Of a stretch of DNA of 11,312 bases, positions 1 through 5,798 are shown piece after piece. Positions within the stretch are counted from its first letter, which is position 1. Each line of letters begins with the position of its first letter. The stretch comes from Chitinophagaceae bacterium UBA2789. Its GTDB lineage: Bacteria > Bacteroidota > Bacteroidia > Chitinophagales > Chitinophagaceae. The stretch is from NCBI GenBank assembly GCA_002352145.1, contig DEHX01000165.1, forward strand, positions 31,774 through 43,085. The letters run 5' to 3'. The notes under the pieces were generated by a model. It saw only the letters and a program-made list of their open reading frames with translations, had not been told where the DNA came from and ran no database searches. The position numbers were made by a program, and so were the translations under genes.

Positions 1-258
1 AACCGCATCTTGCTGAAAAAATCACACTCCCGCCAGAAAGTAGTTCCTTCACTTAACAACGAAATCACCCTGAGCGATAAGGAAAGAGATGTACTTCGTT
101 TTATCTGCATGGAGTTCACCGCCGCAGAAATTGCCCAGAAAATGGAGATCAGTCCCCGTACAGTAGAAGCTATCAAAGACCGATTGATGGAGCGGTTTGG
201 CAGCAAGAATACTGCGGGCCTTGTTTTCTTTGCTGTAAAGAATAACCTGATTGACTGA
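1..258 (+). CDS. DNA-binding response regulator, C-terminal part (LuxR/NarL-type HTH), 5' truncated by window edge
   Basis: Only the last 85 or so codons are present. The frame is open from base 1 and ends with TGA at 256-258, so the start lies upstream of the window. The visible part is a LuxR-type helix-turn-helix: LSDKERDVLRFICMEFTAAE, then the recognition region (EISPRTVEAIKDRLMERFG) and a terminal helix. This matches the output domain of NarL/FixJ-type response regulators, which bind promoter DNA once a receiver domain upstream is phosphorylated. The receiver domain is not visible, so a different N-terminal module is possible. A TTG at position 10 is in frame but is unlikely to be a real start, because it would leave a bare HTH preceded by a linker. 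The gene converges on the scoB gene of the minus strand. The HTH assignment is firm; target genes and signal are unknown. Confidence 0.85.
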   Translation, partial: NRILLKKSHSRQKVVPSLNNEITLSDKERDVLRFICMEFTAAEIAQKMEISPRTVEAIKDRLMERFGSKNTAGLVFFAVKNNLID

Positions 259-292
259 GGCTGGCTACGGCAACTTAGATTATTGCACAATA

Positions 293-317
293 TCAGCCTT
301 CAACAAGCTCAGGCTGA
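293..317. repeat. Small palindromic element between two convergent genes
   Basis: TCAGCCT (293-299) and AGGCTGA (311-317) form a perfect 7-bp stem around an 11-nt loop. The element sits midway between the convergent response regulator and scoB. Neither side has a run of T, so it is not a classic rho-independent terminator, although the position suits a bidirectional stop or a 3'-end stabiliser. The minus strand reads CCTGAGCTTGTTGAAGG inside it, which resembles a dispersed intergenic element that I recall from many bacterial genomes. That resemblance is from memory only. Confidence 0.45.
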
Positions 318-328
318 CATTCACTTCC

Positions 329-985
329 TCAAAATGCAATCTCCGGCACATCCCCTTCTATAATCAATTTGCCGGCTGTTTTAGCCCTTATTTCATCAAC
401 AGATACTCCGGGAGCCCTTTCGAGTAATTTAAAGCCCTGGGGCGTTATATCCAGCACTGCAAGGTCTGAAACGATCTTCTTCACACAACGTACACCTGTT
501 ATGGGTAGTGTACACTGAGGCAATAATTTCGACTCCCCTTTGGGGTTGGTATGCATCATGGCCACAATAATATTTTTGGCGCTGGCCACCAGGTCCATGG
601 CACCGCCCATTCCTTTTACCATTTTGCCTGGTATTTTCCAGTTGGCAATATCTCCGTTCTCACTTACCTCCATTGCGCCTAACACTGTCAGGTCAACTTT
701 CCCGGCCCTTATCATTCCAAAACTCATGGCTGAATCAAAAAAGACGGATCCCGGCACGGTAGTAATCGTTTGCTTACCGGCATTGATCAAATCGGGATCT
801 TCTTCGCCTTCAAAAGGAAAAGGTCCCATTCCTAATAATCCGTTCTCACTTTGCAGCACTACATCCATCCCTTCGGGTATATAATTGGCCACTAATGTAG
901 GTATACCAATGCCAAGGTTTACATAATATCCGTCACGCAATTCTCTTGCAATTCTTTCTGCTATTTGTTCTTTTGTTAAAGCCAT
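329..985 (-). CDS. scoB: 3-oxoacid CoA-transferase, subunit B
   Basis: This is the beta subunit of a two-subunit succinyl-CoA:3-oxoacid CoA-transferase, which moves CoA from succinyl-CoA to acetoacetate to give acetoacetyl-CoA and succinate in the cytoplasm, for use of ketone bodies or of leucine-type degradation products. The sequence shows the N-terminal NLGIGIPTLVANY stretch and the motif QSENGLLGMGPFP, whose glutamate (about residue 47) is the covalent catalytic residue of the family. At 218 residues it has the usual length. I chose the ATG at 985, giving MALTKEQIAERIA. An upstream in-frame start at 1033 would only add a low-complexity leader that crosses a repeat. It lies 48 nt after scoA and is almost certainly in the same transcript. 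A related acyl-acetate CoA-transferase specificity cannot be excluded from sequence alone. Confidence 0.93.
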   Translation of the reverse strand: MALTKEQIAERIARELRDGYYVNLGIGIPTLVANYIPEGMDVVLQSENGLLGMGPFPFEGEEDPDLINAGKQTITTVPGSVFFDSAMSFGMIRAGKVDLTVLGAMEVSENGDIANWKIPGKMVKGMGGAMDLVASAKNIIVAMMHTNPKGESKLLPQCTLPITGVRCVKKIVSDLAVLDITPQGFKLLERAPGVSVDEIRAKTAGKLIIEGDVPEIAF

Positions 986-988
986 TTC

Positions 989-1023
989 AATTTGAAGATT
1001 TGAGAATGAAATAATTTGAAGAT
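989..1023. repeat. Direct repeat of an 11-mer in the scoA-scoB gap
   Basis: AATTTGAAGAT occurs at 989-999 and exactly again at 1013-1023, a period of 24 nt, with a degenerate TTTGAGAATGAA between the copies. It fills nearly all of the 48-nt gap between scoA and scoB, directly before the scoB start. It may be a decayed AT-rich tandem repeat or a site bound by protein or ribosomes. No function can be read from it. Confidence 0.6.
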
Positions 1024-1033
1024 ATCGCTGCAC

Positions 1034-1729
1034 TTATCTCTTCCTTACTGTTCGCTGCTCAATCCTTTTTTCATAATTGCTTCCCTGGAAAATACGGTGC
1101 ACATAAATGCCCGGTGTATGTATGTAATCAGGATCCAGTGCTCCTGCAGGAACCAGCTCTTCTACCTCTGCTATCGTTATTTTTCCGGCCATAGCCATCA
1201 GCGGATTGAAATTGCGGGCTGTTTCTTTGAATACCAGGTTTCCTGCAGTATCTCCTTTCCATGCTTTCACAATAGCAAAATCAGCATCGAATGCATATTC
1301 GAGCAAGTAATCTTTTCCATTGAAATTTCTTACTTCCTTACCGGTACCCACTTCCGTGCCGGCACCAGCCGGGGTAAAGATGGCAGGCATACCATAGCCG
1401 GCAGCCAAACAGCGGGTGGCCAATGTACCTTGCGGAATAAGCTCCACTTCCAATTCACCGCTTAGTAACTGTCTTTCAAACTCTGCATTCTCTCCCACAT
1501 AAGACGAGATCATTTTTTTTACTTGTTTTTGCTGCAGCATCAGCCCAATACCAAAATCATCCACCCCGGCATTATTGGAAATACAGGTTAGATTTTTTAC
1601 CCCCTTTTTTACCAATGCATTGATACAGTTTTCCGGTATACCGCATAATCCAAAGCCTCCCAGCATAATCACCGATCCATCGCTGATATCATGAATAGCT
1701 GCTTCAGCTCCGCTTACTACTTTGTTCAT
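1034..1729 (-). CDS. scoA: 3-oxoacid CoA-transferase, subunit A
   Basis: This is the alpha subunit of succinyl-CoA:3-oxoacid CoA-transferase and the partner of the following scoB product. The signature GGFGLCGIPE (residues 24-33) is the glycine-rich loop of subunit A, and further conserved stretches follow: SNNAGVDDFGIG, MISSYVGEN, ELIPQGTLATR and FTPAGAGTEVGTGKEV. The 231-residue length fits the family. I chose the ATG at 1729 (MNKVVSGAEAAIHDISDG). An in-frame ATG at 1780 would add 17 hydrophobic or aromatic residues that match nothing in the family and would start only 4 nt from the preceding stop codon. It stands 55 nt after the DUF4296 gene with no terminator between them, so it may be read from the upstream block, but a promoter of its own is possible. 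I found no convincing promoter there. Confidence 0.93.
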   Translation of the reverse strand: MNKVVSGAEAAIHDISDGSVIMLGGFGLCGIPENCINALVKKGVKNLTCISNNAGVDDFGIGLMLQQKQVKKMISSYVGENAEFERQLLSGELEVELIPQGTLATRCLAAGYGMPAIFTPAGAGTEVGTGKEVRNFNGKDYLLEYAFDADFAIVKAWKGDTAGNLVFKETARNFNPLMAMAGKITIAEVEELVPAGALDPDYIHTPGIYVHRIFQGSNYEKRIEQRTVRKR

Positions 1730-1784
1730 GAAAGAATATTTAAAGTAAAAATACAGAAGTCGGGCTGAATGGCTCAGCAACTGT

Positions 1785-2231
1785 TTAATCGATAGCCATC
1801 ACCTTTTTAATCTTTGGCTTTTGATTGGTGTCCGCTTTGTTTTGAGTGGTATCGGCAGCCGATTGCGGCTGCGGTGCAGGAAGGGGTTGTACCATTTCTG
1901 TTGGAGCAGCAGATACAGGCCTGCTCAGGGAATCCATAATTGCCCGTAACTGATCCGGGTGTTCTTTGTAGTAAGAAAAACTTTTTTGAAACTGTTCGCC
2001 GGATATTTGGTGAATAGAAAATATTTGCTGGTATAATTTGACACTCTCCGAATCGATTTTTTTGGTTGTGTCCTTGTTCAGGACATAATCGGCCAGGAAT
2101 TTATCTGCCCGCATCATATCCCGGAGCACTAATTCCATTTTATCCGGAGGAATTACACTATTACTTCGTTTGCTTTTACATGCTGCAAATAAGAGTGCAA
2201 AAACTGAAACTACTAATAAGATTTGCCTCAT
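1785..2231 (-). CDS. DUF4296 lipoprotein of unknown function
   Basis: A 148-residue protein with a lipoprotein signal peptide: a basic start, a hydrophobic stretch and the lipobox LLFAAC, with the lipidated cysteine at residue 18. It is therefore expected to be anchored in a membrane facing the periplasm or surface. Residues from about 26 to 105 (IPPDKMELVLRDMMRADKFL, then a helical stretch containing SGEQFQKSFSYYKEHPDQL) match the DUF4296 family as I recall it, which is mostly found in Bacteroidota and has no established function. The tail from about residue 108 is rich in Pro, Gln and Ala, followed by Lys, and looks disordered. The ATG overlaps the porD stop codon as ATGA (2228-2231), which suggests translational coupling and a shared need with the T9SS-related upstream gene. 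I cannot assign a biochemical role. Confidence 0.85.
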   Translation of the reverse strand: MRQILLVVSVFALLFAACKSKRSNSVIPPDKMELVLRDMMRADKFLADYVLNKDTTKKIDSESVKLYQQIFSIHQISGEQFQKSFSYYKEHPDQLRAIMDSLSRPVSAAPTEMVQPLPAPQPQSAADTTQNKADTNQKPKIKKVMAID

Positions 2232-3145
2232 TTCAGTTCTTTGTATTTCTGCGAATTGGTAATGTCAAGCCGGCTCAGTAATTCTCTGGCTCTTGTCTTT
2301 GTATCCGGTGTGGCCTTGCTGAAAACCTTGACCAGTTCAGTGCTTTTTCCCTGGAAAAAAAATTGCATGATCATTGAGTTGGGATTTTCTGTATTGACAG
2401 TATTCAAATAATTAAGGCAATTGAGAATACCGCTACGTCCCGCATCTTCATTTTCATAGAAAAGGTCCATACCGGTTCGGTAATAAGCATAGATCGCATC
2501 ATGTACCAGCGCATATCGGCTGGTGTTCAGGTTTTCGGCCAGCCAATAACGGTTGCGTAAACTCTCAAAAGATTTCCATCCTGTAACATCACGGCTTTCC
2601 GGTGCATTGTTTACAATATTCCATGCCTTCTGAAAATAAGTATCCCCTCCCCTTTGAGTAAAAGAGTCGTAATCAAATCCAAGTATGATATTGACGTAAT
2701 AAGCCAGTATAGCTGTAAGGTTGGCTACCAGCGGGTCATTGCCCTGTACTCTGTTTTCATTAAACTCTACCGGCTGAAATTCGATATACTTAAAAACTAC
2801 ATTATCATCAATGTAATTGATAATAGGTGAAACATAGCTTGTATTAAAAACAGGCCTGGCTGCCTGTACAGTTAGCTTACCCTTGTACACATTATTACCC
2901 AGGTCCTGGTCTATCGTTAGCAGAAAGCTGCATTGAATCTTTTCGTTGGCCTGGAAAACATCGTTGGTCCAGCGACGGCTGTTGAGGAAATTTGTCAAAG
3001 CCGTTTGCAGGGTTTGAAACACTTTTCTATCTACCTGTGTACTTACTTTACTGGCTATAACAGAGAACCGTGCCTGTATTTCCTGGGCATGCGAAGTAAT
3101 GGTAAGCGAAACTATCAGGATTACGATCAAAATTCTTTTAAGCAT
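2228..3145 (-). CDS. porD: DUF4835 family / type IX secretion protein PorD
   Basis: A 305-residue protein with a cleavable signal peptide (LKRILIVILIVSLTITSHAQ), so it is exported to the periplasm. The body matches the DUF4835 family: the early QARFSVIASKV segment, the QTALTNFLNSRRWTND motif, ANEKIQCSFLLTI, a conserved ILAYYVNIILGFDYDSF helix, FQKAWNIVNNA and the C-terminal arginine-rich RARELLSRLDI. Members of this family are named PorD in connection with the Bacteroidota type IX secretion system. Its exact role in that machine is, to my knowledge, not settled. Its start overlaps the coaBC stop by 8 nt (3138-3145), and its stop overlaps the DUF4296 lipoprotein start by 4 nt, so the three genes form a tightly packed translational unit. 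No other T9SS gene is in this window. Confidence 0.88.
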   Translation of the reverse strand: MLKRILIVILIVSLTITSHAQEIQARFSVIASKVSTQVDRKVFQTLQTALTNFLNSRRWTNDVFQANEKIQCSFLLTIDQDLGNNVYKGKLTVQAARPVFNTSYVSPIINYIDDNVVFKYIEFQPVEFNENRVQGNDPLVANLTAILAYYVNIILGFDYDSFTQRGGDTYFQKAWNIVNNAPESRDVTGWKSFESLRNRYWLAENLNTSRYALVHDAIYAYYRTGMDLFYENEDAGRSGILNCLNYLNTVNTENPNSMIMQFFFQGKSTELVKVFSKATPDTKTRARELLSRLDITNSQKYKELK

Positions 3146-4337
3146 AATACAAGCTGATTATAGTATCTACAATGTCTTTTGCTGCTGCGGTTTTGGATTT
3201 ATTATCAAAGCTGAATTCTTTACCGCTTTTATCGAAAATAGTAATCTTATTGGTATCATGTCCAAAACCGGCACCGGCATCATTTAGTGAATTCAAAATG
3301 ATCAAATCCGCATTCTTCTTCTGGAGCTTTTCCAGTGCATGTTGCCGCTCATTGGTTGTCTCCAAAGCAAAACCCGCCAAAACCTGCCCTTTTTTCTTTT
3401 GTTCTCCAAGGTGTTTTAAAATATCATTTGTTTTCCTCAGGCTCAAACTCAACTTATCATCTTTCTTCTTTATTTTCTGGCTGGCTACCGTTTCAGGTGT
3501 ATAATCTGCTACTGCAGCAGCCATTACTGTAATATCTGTATCTGCATACTCTTCCACGCAGGCATCAAACATTTGTTGTGCTGTGGTTACTCTTTTTATT
3601 GTAATCCCCCTTTCCACATTTAAAGGCAGTTGTGTCGGTCCCATTACCAGGCTAACATCAGCACCCCGGGTGGCCAATTCTCTTGCTATTGCCAGTCCCA
3701 TTTTTCCGGAAGAGTGATTGCCGATAAAACGAACAGGATCGATGGGTTCGTATGTAGGCCCTGCGGTAACTAATGCTTTCTTACCAGCTAATCTTTCAGG
3801 CAAAAAAAAACGGGTCCTTAAAAATTCAACTATAGTTTCTGGCTCAGCCATTCTTCCTTCACCATTTAGTCCGCTGGCGAGGTCTCCCTTTTCAACGGGA
3901 ATGACATGATTACCATATTCAGTTAACCTGTTGATGTTATGCTTTGTGGACGGGTGGTGCCACATATCCTCGTCCATAGCCGGGGCTACTACCACTGGAC
4001 AGGTAGCCGACAAATAGGTAGCCAAAAGCAGGTTATCACACTGGCCATTCGCCATTTTTGCCAATGTATTACAGCTCAAAGGTGCAATAACGATTACATC
4101 TGCCCAACGACCCAGCATTACATGATTAGACCAGCTTTGCTCATCAAACAGATCGACCAGTACCGGATTTTTGCTGAGCGTCGACAAAGTAAGAGTGGAT
4201 ACAAAATCTTTTGCAGCCGGGGTCATGATTACTTTTACATCAGCCCCCTCTTTCACCAACTGGCGAACAAGATAAACTGACTTGTAGGCAGCAATACTGC
4301 CTGTTATGCCCAACAATATCTTCTTGCAGCTTAACAT
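3138..4337 (-). CDS. coaBC: Bifunctional phosphopantothenoylcysteine decarboxylase / phosphopantothenate-cysteine ligase
   Basis: A cytoplasmic enzyme of coenzyme A synthesis. The C-terminal CoaB half joins 4'-phosphopantothenate to cysteine using a nucleotide, and the N-terminal FMN-dependent CoaC half decarboxylates the product. CoaC (about 1-180) shows GITGSIAAYK at residues 10-19, the catalytic His72 in NHVMLGRWAD, PLSCNTLAKMANG, APAMDEDMW and GRMAEP. CoaB (about 185-399) shows AGPTYEPIDPVRFIGNHSSG, AAVADY, KIKK (288-291) and GFALETTN. The 399-residue length is normal. I chose the ATG at 4337, which puts GITGSIAAYK close to the N-terminus as in the family; an ATG at 4355 is the alternative. 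Two CoaC residues differ from the E. coli enzyme (see findings). A terminator stands just upstream, so it probably has its own promoter. A weak TTCG-N19-TATTTTTA match with its -7 box at 4344-4351 would give a nearly leaderless message. Confidence 0.95.
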   Translation of the reverse strand: MLSCKKILLGITGSIAAYKSVYLVRQLVKEGADVKVIMTPAAKDFVSTLTLSTLSKNPVLVDLFDEQSWSNHVMLGRWADVIVIAPLSCNTLAKMANGQCDNLLLATYLSATCPVVVAPAMDEDMWHHPSTKHNINRLTEYGNHVIPVEKGDLASGLNGEGRMAEPETIVEFLRTRFFLPERLAGKKALVTAGPTYEPIDPVRFIGNHSSGKMGLAIARELATRGADVSLVMGPTQLPLNVERGITIKRVTTAQQMFDACVEEYADTDITVMAAAVADYTPETVASQKIKKKDDKLSLSLRKTNDILKHLGEQKKKGQVLAGFALETTNERQHALEKLQKKNADLIILNSLNDAGAGFGHDTNKITIFDKSGKEFSFDNKSKTAAAKDIVDTIISLYYA

Positions 4338-4401
4338 AGAGTGTAAAAATACCATTTACCTTTTTAAGGACGAAGCATTTGGGGCAAATCCCTGTTAAAT
4401 C

Positions 4402-4430
4402 AAAAAAGCGATGGACATTTCCATCGCTTT
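4402..4430 (-). terminator. Rho-independent terminator after rpoZ
   Basis: Read on the minus strand, AAAGCGATGG (4430-4421) pairs perfectly with CCATCGCTTT (4414-4405) around a 6-nt loop, and the 3' arm runs into a continuous row of T down to 4402. It lies 25 nt after the rpoZ stop codon and before the coaBC start, so it should end the bamD-rpoZ message. Leakage into coaBC remains possible. Confidence 0.85.
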
Positions 4431-4454
4431 ACTAATATGATCTGTTAGCAAAAA

Positions 4455-4796
4455 TCAGCTGAATAGCTCGTCCTCGCTTTTGCGGAAATACACTTTGTCA
4501 TCGAGAAATTCCTGTGTGGCCAGCAAAGCAGGATTAGGCATCCTTTCATAAGCTCTTGAGATTTCAATCTGCTCTTTATTTTCATGAATTTCTTCGAGGC
4601 TGTCTGTATGACTGGCAAATTCTTCCAGTTTGTTGTGCAACTCTTCCTTCAGAGAGATATTGATCTGGTTGGCCCTTTTACCAACAATGGCAATCGACTC
4701 GTACAAATTGCCTGTCTTTGCCTTGATATCATCAAGGTTGCGGGTTTCAACATTATTGGTAATGCCTGCACTTAACTGGCGCCTTAACTTGCTCAT
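4455..4796 (-). CDS. rpoZ: DNA-directed RNA polymerase subunit omega
   Basis: A 113-residue member of the RpoZ/RpoK (omega) family, a small subunit that helps assemble and stabilise the beta-prime subunit of RNA polymerase. The core is TRNLDDIKAKTGNLYESIAI followed by VGKRANQI (about residues 17-45), which matches the conserved T-R...N-x-Y-E-x...K-R-A pattern. The long acidic second half ends with YERMPNPALLATQEFLDDKV, typical of Bacteroidota versions. The ATG overlaps the bamD stop as ATGA (4793-4796), so translation is probably coupled. A terminator follows. No signs of transfer or decay. Confidence 0.9.
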   Translation of the reverse strand: MSKLRRQLSAGITNNVETRNLDDIKAKTGNLYESIAIVGKRANQINISLKEELHNKLEEFASHTDSLEEIHENKEQIEISRAYERMPNPALLATQEFLDDKVYFRKSEDELFS

Positions 4797-5632
4797 AATT
4801 TATAATTTTTGATATTGTTTTGTGATAATGCCAAAAACTGGTCAGCTTCTTTTTTGAATTTACTTTCCGGAAAACGGTCGGTAAAATCATAACATTCAGA
4901 AACAACTTGCTCAAACCTTTCCACTTTCTTCTCTTCAATACTCATCTCAGCAAACTTATAATAGGCCTTTATGATCATTAGTTTATACTCATCTGCCCTC
5001 AACGATTCAGGATAGGTATTCAGCAGCGTAGTGAAAGCTACACCAGCTGCCCTGAACTGTCCAATGTCGTAGTATAACAAAGCTGATTTGTAGTCCTTGG
5101 TTTCAAGCTTAGCCCTGCAAATATCAATGATCTCATTGGCCTCCTTATTCCTGGTAGATCCGGGATGGGTATTGATAAATGTCTGCATCATACCCATTGC
5201 TTTTACAGTGCTTGTCTGGTCAAGTTCCGGCTTAGGAGATTGCTTGTAATAGGAATATGCCCGCATATAATCCACTTCTTCGGCCTTTGTACTATTTGGA
5301 AAAATTTCCAGGTAGCTTTTAAAAAGGTTCTCAGAATTCATGTAATCTCCCTGGTAATAGGCACAGTAAGCATATTTATAATAAATATCCTCAAACTCCT
5401 TACCTGTTTTGTAATAAGGCATTACATCCTCATATACCTGCTGTGCCTTACTATACTTTTTCTTTACAAAGAACTGTTCTGCAATACGCAATTTGTAAGC
5501 CGGGTCAGGATTCTTTAAAATCTTGCTGATACTCTTTGAAGTGTTTTTGGAACTGCTTTTTTTAGAAAACAACTTTCCGCCACTACAACTTCCCAAAATA
5601 AATACGGCAATGATTAACCAGCTAAATCTCAT
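4793..5632 (-). CDS. bamD: Outer membrane assembly lipoprotein BamD
   Basis: BamD is the lipoprotein partner of BamA in the machine that folds beta-barrel proteins into the outer membrane. The start I chose (ATG at 5632) gives a lipoprotein signal peptide MRFSWLIIAVFILGSC with the lipid cysteine at residue 16. A longer frame from 5674 would place extra residues before the signal and is less likely. After a Ser/Lys-rich linker come helical TPR-type repeats: AEQFFVKKKYSKAQQVYEDV, YCAYYQGDYMNSENLFKSYL, and later ALLYYDIGQFRAAGVAFTTL and ADEYKLMIIKAYYKFAEMSI. The 279-residue length is in the usual range. Many tetratricopeptide lipoproteins look alike, but the lipobox, repeat pattern and position before rpoZ and coaBC favour BamD. 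It is the first gene of a two-gene unit with rpoZ. Confidence 0.88.
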   Translation of the reverse strand: MRFSWLIIAVFILGSCSGGKLFSKKSSSKNTSKSISKILKNPDPAYKLRIAEQFFVKKKYSKAQQVYEDVMPYYKTGKEFEDIYYKYAYCAYYQGDYMNSENLFKSYLEIFPNSTKAEEVDYMRAYSYYKQSPKPELDQTSTVKAMGMMQTFINTHPGSTRNKEANEIIDICRAKLETKDYKSALLYYDIGQFRAAGVAFTTLLNTYPESLRADEYKLMIIKAYYKFAEMSIEEKKVERFEQVVSECYDFTDRFPESKFKKEADQFLALSQNNIKNYKL

Positions 5633-5641
5633 AAAGGTGTG

Positions 5642-5675
5642 CAAAGTTAACAGATAGCTACAAATCTTACTCAAA
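5642..5675 (-). promoter_or_regulatory. Possible promoter of bamD-rpoZ
   Basis: On the minus strand TAACTTTG (5649-5642) matches the Bacteroidota -7 consensus TAnnTTTG exactly. A TTTG at 5675-5672 lies 22 nt upstream, slightly longer than the usual 19-21. Transcription would begin only a few bases before the ATG at 5632, so the leader would be very short. This is a motif match only, with many T-rich neighbours. Confidence 0.35.
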
Positions 5676-5741
5676 AAAGATTAGATGCAAAACCGACAGC
5701 GTTAAGATTTTGGTAAAGGATTGCTTATGAACACAATACAT

Positions 5742-5773
5742 AAAAAACCCCGTCCCGGCAAACCGGGACGGGG
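5742..5773 (-). terminator. Strong rho-independent terminator after the OmpA-family gene
   Basis: On the minus strand CCCCGTCCCGG (5773-5763) pairs with CCGGGACGGGG (5758-5748), an 11-bp perfect GC-rich stem with a TTTG loop. Six T residues follow at 5747-5742. It lies 25 nt after the stop codon of the OmpA-family gene and separates it from bamD. No T run follows on the plus strand, so it is directional. Confidence 0.95.
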
Positions 5774-5798
5774 ATAGTATTTAAAGACAAACTAAATC

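Noticed and set aside
540..884. Open frame on the plus strand antisense to scoB
   Set aside because: It lies wholly inside scoB, has no recognisable domain, and its composition is explained by the codons of the opposite strand. The same holds for the open frames opposite scoA, coaBC, rpoZ, bamD, recJ and the OmpA gene.
1764..1778. Short hairpin GCTGA-ATGGC-TCAGC between the DUF4296 gene and scoA
   Set aside because: The stem is only 5 bp and no direct T run follows on the minus strand, so I do not call it a terminator.
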